NCBI GenBank assembly: GCA_902802755.1
Contig: CADCNH010000020.1
Location: 1-34,371, forward strand
From: an uncultured Bacteroidota bacterium
GTDB lineage: Bacteria > Bacteroidota > Bacteroidia > Bacteroidales > WCHB1-69
DNA: 34,371 bases
Direction: 5' to 3'
Shown: positions 7,687 through 15,851 of the stretch, piece after piece
Numbering within the stretch: position 1 is the stretch's first letter
Layout of the letters: each line of letters begins with the position of its first letter
The notes under the pieces: model-generated
The model's database searches: none
The model's input: the letters and a program-made list of their open reading frames with translations, nothing else
Told to the model about the DNA's origin: nothing
Translations under genes and position numbers: made by a program

Positions 7687-8373
7687 TTAATCAATCCAAG
7701 AATAATTATCCAAATATTTCTTCGCCAAAGGTTTAAGCGGCGAGCGGTGGTTTCCCGACAAGATTCTCACTTCAGCATCACCCAACTGGTATTGCTGTTT
7801 CACATTCATGATATAATACAGTTCATCCTCTGCAGCCACATAATCGAAGCGGTTAAGCAGCATCAATTTGGATTTTTTCTCGACCAAAAAATCCAGGTAT
7901 TGTTCATGCTCCACTGTCCAGACAAGGTTTTGAGGATGCTGTTCCCGATGGGCATACTCGTATAGCAAATCCCAATAGCTGATATAGTGCTTGGTGAAAG
8001 GAAGTCTTTCCAAAGCGTTCTGTTCACTATGATACAGAAAATAGACCAGTTTATACAATTCCAGTTCTATGGCAAAGGTATGAGCTATTTTTGCCACATC
8101 ATACTGCAAAGCAACGAATTTTGCCGCATCTTCCTCATGATACAATTCTTTCGGAACAACGACCGGCGGTTCATTTGCGATAACGACCTCCACATCCGAG
8201 GCATCGGAAGGCGAAGCCTGAAAAAACTCCATAGTCTTCACCGAGAGGATATCACCATCGGCATAGCGGAATGATTGTTGACGCATAGAATTGCCACTAT
8301 CAACAAGACAAAATCCATTTGGATAAAGCCAAATGGATTTGTCGTATGAAAGTAAATTGATCAGTTGTTTCAT
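7687..8373 (-). CDS. DUF3822 family protein
   Basis: A 228-residue cytoplasmic protein without signal peptide or membrane segment. Segments such as KSIWLYPNGFCLVD, ELELYKLVYFLYHSEQNALE, PFTKHYISYWDLLYEY and KSKLMLLNRFDYVAAEDELY resemble the Bacteroidetes DUF3822 family (predicted actin/Hsp70-like fold), which I recall next to rsmD in other Bacteroidetes. No biochemical role is known to me. Its ATG overlaps the stop of the preceding gene in TAATG (8375-8371), so translation is probably coupled, and rsmD follows after 6 bases. Confidence 0.7.
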   Translation of the reverse strand: MKQLINLLSYDKSIWLYPNGFCLVDSGNSMRQQSFRYADGDILSVKTMEFFQASPSDASDVEVVIANEPPVVVPKELYHEEDAAKFVALQYDVAKIAHTFAIELELYKLVYFLYHSEQNALERLPFTKHYISYWDLLYEYAHREQHPQNLVWTVEHEQYLDFLVEKKSKLMLLNRFDYVAAEDELYYIMNVKQQYQLGDAEVRILSGNHRSPLKPLAKKYLDNYSWID

Positions 8374-8929
8374 TATTCCCAGTTACCGCTGGTGCTGGCT
8401 TCAGTCAGAGAACCCATCACCAAATCTTTATATTGTGCTCTGTATTGGGTTTCCTCGGACAAACCGTTATAAAAAATCTTGTTGAAGAATTTCACAAAGG
8501 GGGAGGCATTTTCAGGCGTAATGGCCTTATCCATATCTGCCAGGATGTCATCCAAAGGAACCACAATCATATAAACCGGAATTTCGTATGTTTTGCTGGC
8601 GATGGAACCAGTTTGAATGTTGAATTTCGGTCCATTGCTATGGAGCACATACTGTAAATTGTTGAAATTTTATTCTTGATAATGCTCACTTTGCCATTAA
8701 GCGCGAAATCTGCCAAACTATCTGCATCAGCGAAGAATTTCTTGGTTTCATTTTTGTAAACAGCCTGAACATCTCTGATAGTAATCAATTTCTCTTTGAT
8801 CAGCTCACAACGCTCATTATAAACATTTCTGAATTTTTCAGGTCTCATGATACTTCTCATCACCATTATGGCCAACACGAGAACGACCACAACCATTAAA
8901 CAACGGAATAATACTTTTGCTGCTTTCAT
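8373..8929 (-). pseudogene. Membrane-anchored hypothetical protein, interrupted by a one-base frameshift
   Basis: The N-terminal frame starts at ATG 8929 (MKAAKVLFRCLMVVVVLVLA, one membrane segment) and reads to GKVSIIKNK before running into a non-homologous tail. The C-terminal frame reads NFNNLQYVLHSNGPKFNIQT and on to GNWE with its stop at 8373. Adding one A to the minus-strand A4 tract at 8671-8668 joins both into one 185-residue protein (SIIKNKNFNNLQYVLHSN). The C-terminal half is clearly selected: its stop overlaps the next gene's ATG as TAATG. The intact protein resembles a conserved Bacteroidetes inner-membrane-anchored hypothetical. The indel may be a sequencing or assembly error or a real mutation; no canonical slippery site supports programmed frameshifting. 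It is the first gene of the operon with DUF3822, rsmD and pth. Confidence 0.75.
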
Positions 8930-8961
8930 ATTGATAATTTATATAGTTCAATTTGTGTTGG

Positions 8962-8969
8962 CAAAAATA
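8962..8969 (-). promoter_or_regulatory. -7 promoter element of the rsmD-pth operon
   Basis: The minus strand reads TATTTTTG 33 bases before ATG 8929, a match to TAnnTTTG. It would serve the four-gene operon ending with pth. Confidence 0.6.
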
Positions 8970-9102
8970 ATAAAAAAATTGCTACCATAAACTATTCCAT
9001 TGATTTTTTTACAAGAGAATCGAACCTCCTGACATAGAGTGTTTTTGCGACAAATTGAACAAGAAAAGTTTTTAACATTTATTATGATTTGAATTTTTTT
9101 AT

Positions 9103-9110
9103 TATTTTTG
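9103..9110 (+). promoter_or_regulatory. -7 promoter element of the zeta-like/recF operon
   Basis: TATTTTTG at 9103-9110 predicts a transcript start near 9116-9118. This overlaps the in-frame TTG at 9115 and argues that translation begins at ATG 9130 (or 9139). Confidence 0.65.
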
Positions 9111-9129
9111 CACTTTGTTTGTCATCAAA

Positions 9130-9699
9130 ATGAGAAGCATGTACATCATCGCCGGATGCAATGGAGCAGGTAAAACGACCGCCGCATACAACCTGTTACC
9201 CGACACACTGAACTGTCGGGAGTTTGTGAATGCGGACGAAATTGCCCGCGGCATTTCGCCCTTCCAGCCTGAAAAAGCGACTTACGAAGCCGGCAGAATA
9301 CTGTTACAACGCATCGACAACCTGATTGAACGTGGTGAAGACTTTACTGTAGAAACCACCTTGGCTGCTTTGGTCTATAAAGAAATCATTCTCAAGGCAC
9401 AAAGCAATGGTTATCGCGTCAACTTGCTTTTCTTCTGGCTCAACAGTGTGGCATTGGCCAAGGAGCGTGTGCGCCTGCGTGTGATGGAAGGCGGACATAA
9501 CGTGTCAGACACCGTGGTGGAACGCCGCTACCACAGAGGCATCAACAACCTTTTCAATGTTTTCATTCCCCTGTGCGACAATGTCATGGTTTTTGACAAT
9601 TCCGAGCTGAATCATCGGCTGATTATGGGAAAAGTCAAAGGCCATGCCGACGAAATATATGATATTAACACGTATAACCAAATACTTGCAACATGTTAG
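9130..9699 (+). CDS. Zeta-toxin-like P-loop kinase/ATPase family protein (COG4185 type)
   Basis: A 189-residue protein. MYIIAGCNGAGKTTAAYNLL contains the Walker A loop (GxNGAGKT, residues 9-16); EFVNADEIARGISPF has the conserved Asp near residue 36; then FTVETTLA and an arginine-rich helix RVRLRVMEGGHNVSD. This is the layout of zeta-like proteins; classical zeta toxins phosphorylate UDP-N-acetylglucosamine, but many short chromosomal members are uncharacterised. The start was placed after the -7 element at 9103-9110. The last 7 bases overlap a 52-residue ORF that resembles the small partner found beside such genes, so this may be a toxin-antitoxin pair. recF follows in the same transcript. 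Toxicity is an inference. Confidence 0.8.
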   Translation: MRSMYIIAGCNGAGKTTAAYNLLPDTLNCREFVNADEIARGISPFQPEKATYEAGRILLQRIDNLIERGEDFTVETTLAALVYKEIILKAQSNGYRVNLLFFWLNSVALAKERVRLRVMEGGHNVSDTVVERRYHRGINNLFNVFIPLCDNVMVFDNSELNHRLIMGKVKGHADEIYDINTYNQILATC

Positions 9700-9851
9700 A
9701 AGATATTCAGAAACAGAGAATTGCCATCCTGAAAGCCTTGCAGCTAACGGAAAAGCGCGTGTTGAAACACCAAATCAAGAACCATAGCCTGGTAGCCGTC
9801 TCCGATGCCAACAACAGAGTAAGGGTTATCAGCGCACAAGACTTGCAATAG
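9693..9851 (+). CDS. Small protein partnered with the zeta-like protein (candidate antitoxin)
   Basis: A 52-residue ORF starting at ATG 9693 inside the end of the zeta-like gene and ending TAG 9851, 4 bases before recF. It reads MLEDIQKQRIAILKALQLTE, then KRVLKHQIKNHSLVAVSDAN and NRVRVISAQDLQ. The pattern (N-terminal helix, then a short beta segment with a hydrophobic-Asp-basic-hydrophobic run and a final Asp-Leu) is like small ORFs I recall next to COG4185 ATPases, usually with a V-x-D-G-K-I-V type segment. The tight overlap implies translational coupling. Antitoxin function is inferred from context only. Confidence 0.7.
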   Translation: MLEDIQKQRIAILKALQLTEKRVLKHQIKNHSLVAVSDANNRVRVISAQDLQ

Positions 9852-9855
9852 ACCT

Positions 9856-10959
9856 ATGTTTCTACAGCATATCACGCTCAGCAACTTCAAAAGTTACGAA
9901 AATGCCGAGTTCGACTTCAGCGAGAATGTCAACGGCATTGTGGGCGAAAACGGCTGCGGCAAAACCAACTTGCTCGACGCCATCTACTATCTCTGCTTCA
10001 GCAAAAGTTTCTTCTCCTCCCAAGACCAGTATTCCGTACGCTTCAATACCGACTTCTTCTCCATCTACGGTGACTTCGTGAACCGTGTGCAACAAAACAG
10101 CACCCGTATCGGCTGCACATACAAGCTTGGCAAAGGCAAGTCGATGAAAGCCAACAAGAAAGAATATAGCCGCTTCAGCGACCATATCGGCCTCTACCCT
10201 CTCGTCATGGTGTCGCCTTACGACAACGACATCATCAACGAAGGAAGCGAAGTGCGACGGAAATTCTTTGACATGATCATCTCACAGTTCGACAAAGAAT
10301 ACCTCCAACAGCTGATTTCCTACCAGAAAATCATCCTGCAACGCAACACTCTGTTGAAGAATTTCATCGAGCATGGCAATTACGACACATCGCTGATAGA
10401 AGTCTTTAACAATCAACTTATTCCGTTAGGAGAATATATTTATCAGAAGAGAAAAGAATTTATTGAAAAGATACTGCCCATCTTTAACCAGCATTACCAA
10501 TATCTTTCGCAAGGACTTGAGAATGTTAATATTACATACGAGTCCAGACTTAACGAGATGACTTTTGAAGAGGGATTACGGCAAAATGAATGGTCGGACC
10601 GTAGGTCAGGCTACACCAATTTCGGCATTCATAAAGATGATTTCAACTTCCTGATCGACGGACGCTCTGTGAAACGTTTCGGTTCACAGGGGCAGCAGAA
10701 ATCCTACGCTTTGGCCCTCAAACTATCACAATTCGACTACATTTTTGAGCGCAAAGGTATCAAACCCATCCTGTTATTGGATGACATTTTCGACAAGTTG
10801 GACAAGAAAAGGACCTCACAACTGCTTGACCTGGTAGGCAAAGACCACTTTGGGCAGGTTTTTATCACCGACACCGACGAAGTGCGGGTGAATGCCATCC
10901 TCAACGAAAGGCAGATTGACCACAAGATTTTCAGAATCAACAGAATGCAGAATGACTAA
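9856..10959 (+). CDS. recF: DNA replication and repair protein RecF
   Basis: A 367-residue SMC-like ATPase that helps load RecA at gaps through RecFOR. The N-terminus LQHITLSNFKSYENAEFDFS, then Walker A GENGCGKTN (30-38), is diagnostic. The C-terminal part has the signature FGSQGQQKSYALALKLSQ and Walker B PILLLDDIFDKLD, followed by the D-loop and VFITDTD. Length is as expected. The start lies 4 bases after the small ORF, so recF shares a transcript with the zeta-like pair; more commonly recF sits with dnaA/dnaN/gyrB or alone. The stop is followed at once by a 7-bp tandem array. Confidence 0.95.
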   Translation: MFLQHITLSNFKSYENAEFDFSENVNGIVGENGCGKTNLLDAIYYLCFSKSFFSSQDQYSVRFNTDFFSIYGDFVNRVQQNSTRIGCTYKLGKGKSMKANKKEYSRFSDHIGLYPLVMVSPYDNDIINEGSEVRRKFFDMIISQFDKEYLQQLISYQKIILQRNTLLKNFIEHGNYDTSLIEVFNNQLIPLGEYIYQKRKEFIEKILPIFNQHYQYLSQGLENVNITYESRLNEMTFEEGLRQNEWSDRRSGYTNFGIHKDDFNFLIDGRSVKRFGSQGQQKSYALALKLSQFDYIFERKGIKPILLLDDIFDKLDKKRTSQLLDLVGKDHFGQVFITDTDEVRVNAILNERQIDHKIFRINRMQND

Positions 10960-11036
10960 TGTACAATGCACAATGCACAATGCACAATGCACAATTAATG
11001 ATTGTGAATTGTGAATTATGAATTGTGAATTGACAA
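10960..11036. repeat. 7-bp-period tandem array between convergent genes
   Basis: Between the recF stop and the barrel receptor stop lie about four GCACAAT units, a spacer TTAATG, then four TGTGAAT-like units. The two halves are inverted relative to each other (CACAAT against ATTGTG), so the array could fold into a long imperfect hairpin and serve as a bidirectional terminator. Confidence 0.75.
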
Positions 11037-13520
11037 CTACTCCACCCCTGCGGGAGCTCCCTGCCCACCTTGAGAGCCTTGCGAGGCTTTGGATTCCAGT
11101 TCCATCTTACCGAAACGAAGGGTAATGCCCGCACTGATATAGCGGCTCACATACTTCGAAGTATTTGTGGTAATATAATACGGGTTATTGCTATCGCTTC
11201 GTTGGGCATTCCAATTGAAAAGGTCGTTCACGCTGACGTGCACAGACAATTTTCGTTTGAAGAAATCGGCTCGCAAGCCAAAGTCGAAAGAATAAGAAGG
11301 ACGGGTAGTGGTGAAAAGGGACTTGCTTTTGGACCGATAGCTGAGAGAGGCATGCACTTCCAACATTTTCCATAATTTCGACCACAAGTTGACACGCAAA
11401 CTGTAACCCAAATTCTTGACCGTCTGTATCTGTTCATCACGGAACTTGAACTGCGAATAACTGTAATAGATGTTGGCATACAAACGAATATTCATGAAGG
11501 ATTGCGGCCTCCAGGTCACATTCAGCTCGGCACCGGCATTATGGCTCAGGCCGGCATTAATCTGCTGTGAGAATGTCACCACACGTCCGAAGACAGGGTC
11601 AAAAACAACATCCTGCAAAGAACTGATCTGATCCTTAGTGTTCCGGTAGTAGGCACTGATGCCCACACTGCCGAACTTCTGGAAGAACTTGGTCCAACCT
11701 GCATCCACCGAATGGGTATAAGTGGGCAACAAATCCGGATTACCGACAGAGAAGGAATCCTCACTGTAATTACGGTAGGTGGTTAGCTGCGAGGCCGAAG
11801 GATTCCTGACCCTCCGGGTATAACTCAGTTTGAAATTATGCATGGATTTCGTTCTGTATGACAAATGGAGTGAAGGATACAAACTCCAATAGCCTTTGAC
11901 CACATTGTCTGCTGGTGAGTTGTGGATATTCAAGTCGTAATGGATATACTGCGAGCGCAGACCACCCTTGATGGTAAAGCCACCAAAACGATGCTCGATG
12001 GTGACGTATGCATCAAAATCTCCTTCACGGGTATTCGCGTCATAATAGCGCAAGGAGTCTGTAACATACAAGGATTCCGTACCTCTGACCAAGGTGTCAT
12101 ATCTCGTCAAACTGGTGGAGTTGTCAAATTCGCCACTGACACCAACACTGATTTCCCCGTTTTCGTGATAAGGAATGGTGTAATCCAATCCCGCATCAAA
12201 GCCGTAGGAGACACTCTTTGACAGACCATCACGTTTTTTGTCCAAATAGTCCTGTGGTGTATAGTCCCTATCAAAAAAAGAGCTGCCGTCATTGTAATGG
12301 AAACTACCACCGATATTGGCTTCTATCTTATGGCCTTTCTCATTGAAATCGTGTTCATACCACACCCCCATATAGGCACCAGCATTCGTACTTCTTGAAT
12401 TGTTCAGTGTGGTATAGTCAAACCTCTCGAAGAATCCTTGGGGGAAAATACGCTCATGCCTTGAGGTGAAAGCCTCTGCCTCGCTTTTGCCAAATCCCGG
12501 ATACGCGCCTAACCAAAAACTGAGGGTATTCATACTGTCGATGGTATAAGTACCGTTAAAATTCAGATTGAACGACATATTATGATTTTTCGAGTTCTGG
12601 TTGGCATAGCCATAGTTGGCCGTATCCATCTCATTGGTCAAACGCAAAGCAGTGGATTCACTTTTATTCTTCCACAGAGAATACCACATTCCCGCATACA
12701 GGTTGAGCGACCATTTCTCGTTGGCCCAGACATACGACACCCATGGACCTACACTCGGTCTGGAAGAACCATGAATGCCAAAACTGACGAAGCTGTTTTT
12801 CTTGATATTGCTGGTAGTCACAATATTGATGATACCGCCGTCGCTCTTAGCACTATATCTGGCGGAAGGATTAGTAATTACCTCAATACGTTCCAACGAA
12901 TTAGCTGGCAGCTGTTTGATAAACTCTTTCAAGCTTTCCTCATTCAAGTGGGAAGGTTTGCCGTTAAGCCAGATTTCCACCGAAGAAACGCCCCGCAAAG
13001 TAATATTGCCCTCGACATCCACTTCCACGCCAGGCGCATTCTGCAAAGCGTCGGCGGCGGTACCGGTCTGAATGGATGGATCTTCAGCGACATTATACAA
13101 GGTCTTCTCCCCTTCCATCAGATAGACAGGTTTGGTAGAAGACACCGTCACCTCTTTCAAGCTCTTACCTTGGTGAGGCATTCGCAACTCGCCCAAGTCC
13201 TTCACTGTTTCACCTTCATCTATATGCAACGGCAGCGACAGCATTTCATAGCCCACCAGGTTGGCTTTCAATACATAATCACCGGCTGGCACATTCTCCA
13301 CGGTAAATTTACCATCCGCACCTGTGAAAGACATATATAGTTCATTAATGGAGGAGTCGTTTTCCATCAAGCTGATACGGGTATAGAAAAGCGGGGCTTT
13401 TGTCACTCCGTCAAGCACTGTTCCCTGAACATTACAAGTCTGTGCCGACAGTGACATTGCTGCCGCCAGCATCAATATAAAAGCCATTATATTGATTATT
13501 AAATATTTAACCTTATTCAT
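11037..13520 (-). CDS. TonB-dependent-receptor-like outer-membrane beta-barrel protein
   Basis: An 827-residue outer-membrane protein. Signal peptide at 1-26 (LMLAAAMSLSAQ). A carboxypeptidase-regulatory-like/CnaB domain spans about 28-115 (VQGTVLDGVTKAPLFYTRIS; ADGKFTVENVPAGDYVLKA). A plug domain spans about 125-225 (DALQNAPGVEVDVEGNITLR, GVSSVEIWLNGKPS, IEVITNPSARYSAKSDGGI). The remainder is a long beta-barrel ending in ITLRFGKMELES. This order fits the OMP_b-brl_3 group of TonB-dependent receptor relatives; no SusD-like partner is adjacent, so a glycan-uptake role is not supported. The substrate is unknown. It stands alone, with a -7 element at 13542-13549 and a terminator-like hairpin upstream that isolates it from lpxD. 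The C-terminus after the barrel carries a Gly/Gln-rich tail. Confidence 0.9.
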   Translation of the reverse strand: MNKVKYLIINIMAFILMLAAAMSLSAQTCNVQGTVLDGVTKAPLFYTRISLMENDSSINELYMSFTGADGKFTVENVPAGDYVLKANLVGYEMLSLPLHIDEGETVKDLGELRMPHQGKSLKEVTVSSTKPVYLMEGEKTLYNVAEDPSIQTGTAADALQNAPGVEVDVEGNITLRGVSSVEIWLNGKPSHLNEESLKEFIKQLPANSLERIEVITNPSARYSAKSDGGIINIVTTSNIKKNSFVSFGIHGSSRPSVGPWVSYVWANEKWSLNLYAGMWYSLWKNKSESTALRLTNEMDTANYGYANQNSKNHNMSFNLNFNGTYTIDSMNTLSFWLGAYPGFGKSEAEAFTSRHERIFPQGFFERFDYTTLNNSRSTNAGAYMGVWYEHDFNEKGHKIEANIGGSFHYNDGSSFFDRDYTPQDYLDKKRDGLSKSVSYGFDAGLDYTIPYHENGEISVGVSGEFDNSTSLTRYDTLVRGTESLYVTDSLRYYDANTREGDFDAYVTIEHRFGGFTIKGGLRSQYIHYDLNIHNSPADNVVKGYWSLYPSLHLSYRTKSMHNFKLSYTRRVRNPSASQLTTYRNYSEDSFSVGNPDLLPTYTHSVDAGWTKFFQKFGSVGISAYYRNTKDQISSLQDVVFDPVFGRVVTFSQQINAGLSHNAGAELNVTWRPQSFMNIRLYANIYYSYSQFKFRDEQIQTVKNLGYSLRVNLWSKLWKMLEVHASLSYRSKSKSLFTTTRPSYSFDFGLRADFFKRKLSVHVSVNDLFNWNAQRSDSNNPYYITTNTSKYVSRYISAGITLRFGKMELESKASQGSQGGQGAPAGVE

Positions 13521-13541
13521 TTGTCAAAAATTTAAAAAGAA

Positions 13542-13549
13542 CAAATATA
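13542..13549 (-). promoter_or_regulatory. -7 promoter element of the barrel receptor gene
   Basis: The minus strand reads TATATTTG, matching TAnnTTTG, 21 bases before ATG 13520. No clear -33 element was seen. Confidence 0.6.
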
Positions 13550-13612
13550 TAACGTAGTAATGCGTTAAAAATTGCAAAAGTATATAAAAATTTTGAAAAA
13601 CAGATACTGGGA

Positions 13613-13648
13613 TAAAATAAAAAAGGACGCCCCAAAAAGCGTCCTTTA
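13613..13648 (-). terminator. Rho-independent terminator after lpxD
   Basis: On the minus strand, GGACGC (13644-13639), an 8-base loop, and GCGTCC (13630-13625) form a perfect stem followed by a T-rich run (13624-13613). It lies downstream of efp-lpxD and before the barrel receptor promoter. Confidence 0.8.
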
Positions 13649-13666
13649 TATTTTGAATTATACCAT

Positions 13667-13692
13667 CGGCTGCCACAATGTGACAGCCCTAC
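13667..13692. repeat. 26-bp hairpin repeat, copy 1
   Basis: CGGCTGCCACAATGTGACAG followed by CCCTAC. GGCTGCCA and TGACAGCC form a near-perfect stem. Two further copies lie at 15395-15420 and 15457-15482, with differences mainly at the loop-proximal bases. Confidence 0.8.
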
Positions 13693-13712
13693 AATCCCAT
13701 ATAAATTTTGAA

Positions 13713-14684
13713 TTATTGCTTCAGTGCCTCAATTTCCTTTTTCAGCTTAGCAAATTCTTCCATCATAGCTGGCAACATACGTACGCTGGCCATTTCGCGC
13801 CAAGCCTTGCGGGCATCGGTAGCGGGCTGACCGAAAACAGTCTGTCCTTCTTCTTTTACACTCTTATCGACGGCAGATATAGCAAGCACTGTCGTACGTT
13901 TGGCGATATACAAATCCTTGTTGATACAAGCGCGAGCCCATATATTGCAGTCATCGTCGATATATGTACAACCGGCAATAGCACATTGGGCACCTATGAG
14001 GCAATGATCACCGATATGGGTATCATGGCCTACCTGCACCAAGTTGTCGAATTTAACACCTTTGCCGATATAGGTATCTCCAGAAACGCCCTTATCGATA
14101 CAAGTATTGGCACCGACTTCCACATTGTCGCAGATGATAGTCCGTCCACATGATTCCAGTTTCTTCCATCCGTCTTTACGCTTTTGGAAATAATAGGCAT
14201 CTGCCCCGATAGAGGCACCTGAATGGATGATGACATTATCGCCAATAGTGGTATGGGCATAGATACTCACATTGGCATGTATGACGCAATTCTTACCAAT
14301 TTTCACATCCTCGCCGATGAAAACATTCGGCTGGATGATGGTTCCCTCTCCGATTTGTGCATCGGGATGAATCAGTTCGGTCTGCGGGTGCAATTGGACA
14401 AAATGTCTGACAATAGTGACAAAATCGCCAACAGGATCTTCGGTAATCACCAAGGTCTTCCCTTCCGGGCAGTCCACTTCCTTGTTAATAAGGATTATCG
14501 TGGCCTCACTATTCAATGCTTTGTCGTAATATTTCGGGGAATCCACGAAAGAGATATTTCCTTTTACGACAGAATGTATCTCATTGATACCGGTAATCAA
14601 ATTGTCTTTCTTACCGGAGATAGTCACTTCATGCCCAATAATACCACAGAGCTCGTCGAGGGTAATAGGGGTTTTAAATTCCAT
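13713..14684 (-). CDS. lpxD: UDP-3-O-acylglucosamine N-acyltransferase LpxD (or close paralogue)
   Basis: A 323-residue left-handed beta-helix acyltransferase. LpxD adds the N-linked hydroxy fatty acid to UDP-3-O-acylglucosamine in lipid A synthesis. The N-terminal uridine-binding region (1-100) contains GNISFVDSPKYYDKALNSEA. Hexapeptide repeats run from about 105 to 260 (IGEGTIIQPNVFIGEDVKIG; IHSGASIGADAYYFQ; NLVQVGHDTHIGDHCLIGAQ), with the likely catalytic His at 220. A coiled C-terminal helix ends the protein. VGHD replaces the more usual AHN around the His, so a divergent paralogue is possible. The gene begins 5 bases after efp, indicating an operon, and is followed by a terminator. Confidence 0.85.
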   Translation of the reverse strand: MEFKTPITLDELCGIIGHEVTISGKKDNLITGINEIHSVVKGNISFVDSPKYYDKALNSEATIILINKEVDCPEGKTLVITEDPVGDFVTIVRHFVQLHPQTELIHPDAQIGEGTIIQPNVFIGEDVKIGKNCVIHANVSIYAHTTIGDNVIIHSGASIGADAYYFQKRKDGWKKLESCGRTIICDNVEVGANTCIDKGVSGDTYIGKGVKFDNLVQVGHDTHIGDHCLIGAQCAIAGCTYIDDDCNIWARACINKDLYIAKRTTVLAISAVDKSVKEEGQTVFGQPATDARKAWREMASVRMLPAMMEEFAKLKKEIEALKQ

Positions 14685-14689
14685 GTTGC

Positions 14690-15256
14690 TTATTTAACTC
14701 TTTCAGCGTATTTGTTAGTACGAGTGTCAACCTTGATCATCTCGCCTGTTTCGATAAAGAGAGGCACGAACACCTCGGCACCGGTTTCCACGGTGGCACG
14801 TTTGGCTGCGTTAGTAGCAGTATCGCCCTTCACACCAGGTTCGGTATAGGTAACCTGCAGATCAACGAAAGGAGGAAGCTCGCAAGTCAATGGAGTATCG
14901 GTATCGGCATGATACATGATTTCCACGCCCTGACCTTCTTTCAACAAACCAGGGTTGTTGATCAATTCACCAGGAATAGCCAACTGTTCGTAGGTTTCTG
15001 AATGCATGAAGTTATAGGTGTCATCACCTTCTTTATATAAAAATTGATAAGGACGACGTTCAACGCGAGCCAAATCAATCTTCACACCAGCAGTGAAAGT
15101 GTTTTCCCATACACGCTGGGTTCTCAAATTACGCAATTTTGTTCTTACAAAAGCAGGACCCTTACCTGGTTTCACATGCTGAAATTCAACAATCGACCAG
15201 AGTTCGCCATTCAATTCGATACAAAGTCCATTCTTAAAATCTGCAGTTGTTGCCAT
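14690..15256 (-). CDS. efp: Elongation factor P
   Basis: A 188-residue EF-P with the three expected beta-barrel domains. EF-P binds between the P and E sites of ribosomes stalled at polyproline and stimulates peptide bond formation. The domain I loop [20 protein letters not shown] carries the lysine (K32) at the position that is modified in many bacteria. The C-terminal [20 protein letters not shown], then [13 protein letters not shown], is the standard ending. Length matches the family. Transcription probably starts from a -7 element at 15301-15308, and lpxD follows 5 bases after the stop. Confidence 0.97.
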   Translation of the reverse strand: MATTADFKNGLCIELNGELWSIVEFQHVKPGKGPAFVRTKLRNLRTQRVWENTFTAGVKIDLARVERRPYQFLYKEGDDTYNFMHSETYEQLAIPGELINNPGLLKEGQGVEIMYHADTDTPLTCELPPFVDLQVTYTEPGVKGDTATNAAKRATVETGAEVFVPLFIETGEMIKVDTRTNKYAERVK

Positions 15257-15300
15257 AACTTATTCAATATTAGTTAATATTATTTCTAAATTCAGGGGTG

Positions 15301-15308
15301 CAAAATTA
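15301..15308 (-). promoter_or_regulatory. -7 promoter element of efp-lpxD
   Basis: The minus strand reads TAATTTTG (TAnnTTTG) 45 bases before the efp ATG at 15256. Confidence 0.65.
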
Positions 15309-15370
15309 AAAAAAAATCTTACGCCCTATTAATTTCTTAACATTTATTAAGATTACAAATGGGAAATTTG

Positions 15371-15482
15371 GCGGACGAAAACGGTGCATCCCCACGGCTA
15401 CCATGATATGACAGCCCTACATTACTTTCTTTGCGGACGCATGCGGTGTGTCCCTTCGGCTGCCATGATATGACAGCCCTAC
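15371..15482. repeat. Two tandem copies of a ~50-bp unit carrying the 26-bp hairpin repeat
   Basis: Units at 15371-15420 and 15433-15482 both read GCGGACG, then a CGGTG core, TCCC and the hairpin (CGGCTRCCATGATATGACAG, then CCCTAC). GGCTGCCAT and ATGACAGCC pair around a GAT loop with one G-U type mismatch. Outside these units, 15257-15512 shows only the efp promoter and AT-rich sequence. Confidence 0.8.
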
Positions 15483-15512
15483 TCCCCTCGAGCGACGAAG
15501 TGCGAGACTCCC

Positions 15513-15851
15513 CTACTTCTTCGGCATCCTCACATAATGCGGCATCTCGAAAGGAATCTCCATGGAAAGCTCGATATAGCCGGCAAATTCGCCGTTCTCA
15601 AACCACGGACACTGGTATATCATTTTCTTTATGCCATTCTTTTCGATGGTATAGACATTGACATTATGATTGGCCAACAATCCCAGCAGTTTGGTGCGGG
15701 CAGGCTCCGGATGGCAGTCGAGCAGCGACTGGCCAATGATGCTTTTGCCGTCTTTGATAAATGTTTGTACGGACTTGTCGTTCATGTCCAAAATAATGCC
15801 GTCCTTGTCGCAGACGGTCACAGAAATGGGGGCTTCTTTGAAATAGTTCAT
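15513..15851 (-). CDS. Single PAS-domain protein
   Basis: A 112-residue protein made of essentially one PAS domain: APISVTVCDKDGIILDMNDK, then FIKDGKSIIGQSLLDCHPEP and ARTKLLGLL, and a final strand pair MIYQCPWFENGEFAGYIELS. PAS domains bind small ligands or mediate contacts between signalling proteins. There is no attached kinase, cyclase or DNA-binding domain and no signalling gene next to it, so its output is unknown. It ends in a basic PKK tail. It is flanked by hairpin repeats on the 3' side and a 7-bp array on the 5' side. Confidence 0.82.
   Translation of the reverse strand: MNYFKEAPISVTVCDKDGIILDMNDKSVQTFIKDGKSIIGQSLLDCHPEPARTKLLGLLANHNVNVYTIEKNGIKKMIYQCPWFENGEFAGYIELSMEIPFEMPHYVRMPKK

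Noticed and set aside
8660..8680. Programmed -1 frameshifting in the hypothetical gene
   Set aside because: The site AAT-AAA-ATT-TCA does not fit an X XXY YYZ slippery heptamer, and a slip of Lys tRNA back one base would meet TAA; an indel is simpler.
12582..13340. A 252-codon plus-strand reading frame
   Set aside because: Antisense shadow of the barrel receptor gene with no family motif.
11037..13520. SusC-type glycan transporter
   Set aside because: No SusD-like gene is adjacent, and the domain order and length fit the smaller OMP_b-brl_3-type receptors better.
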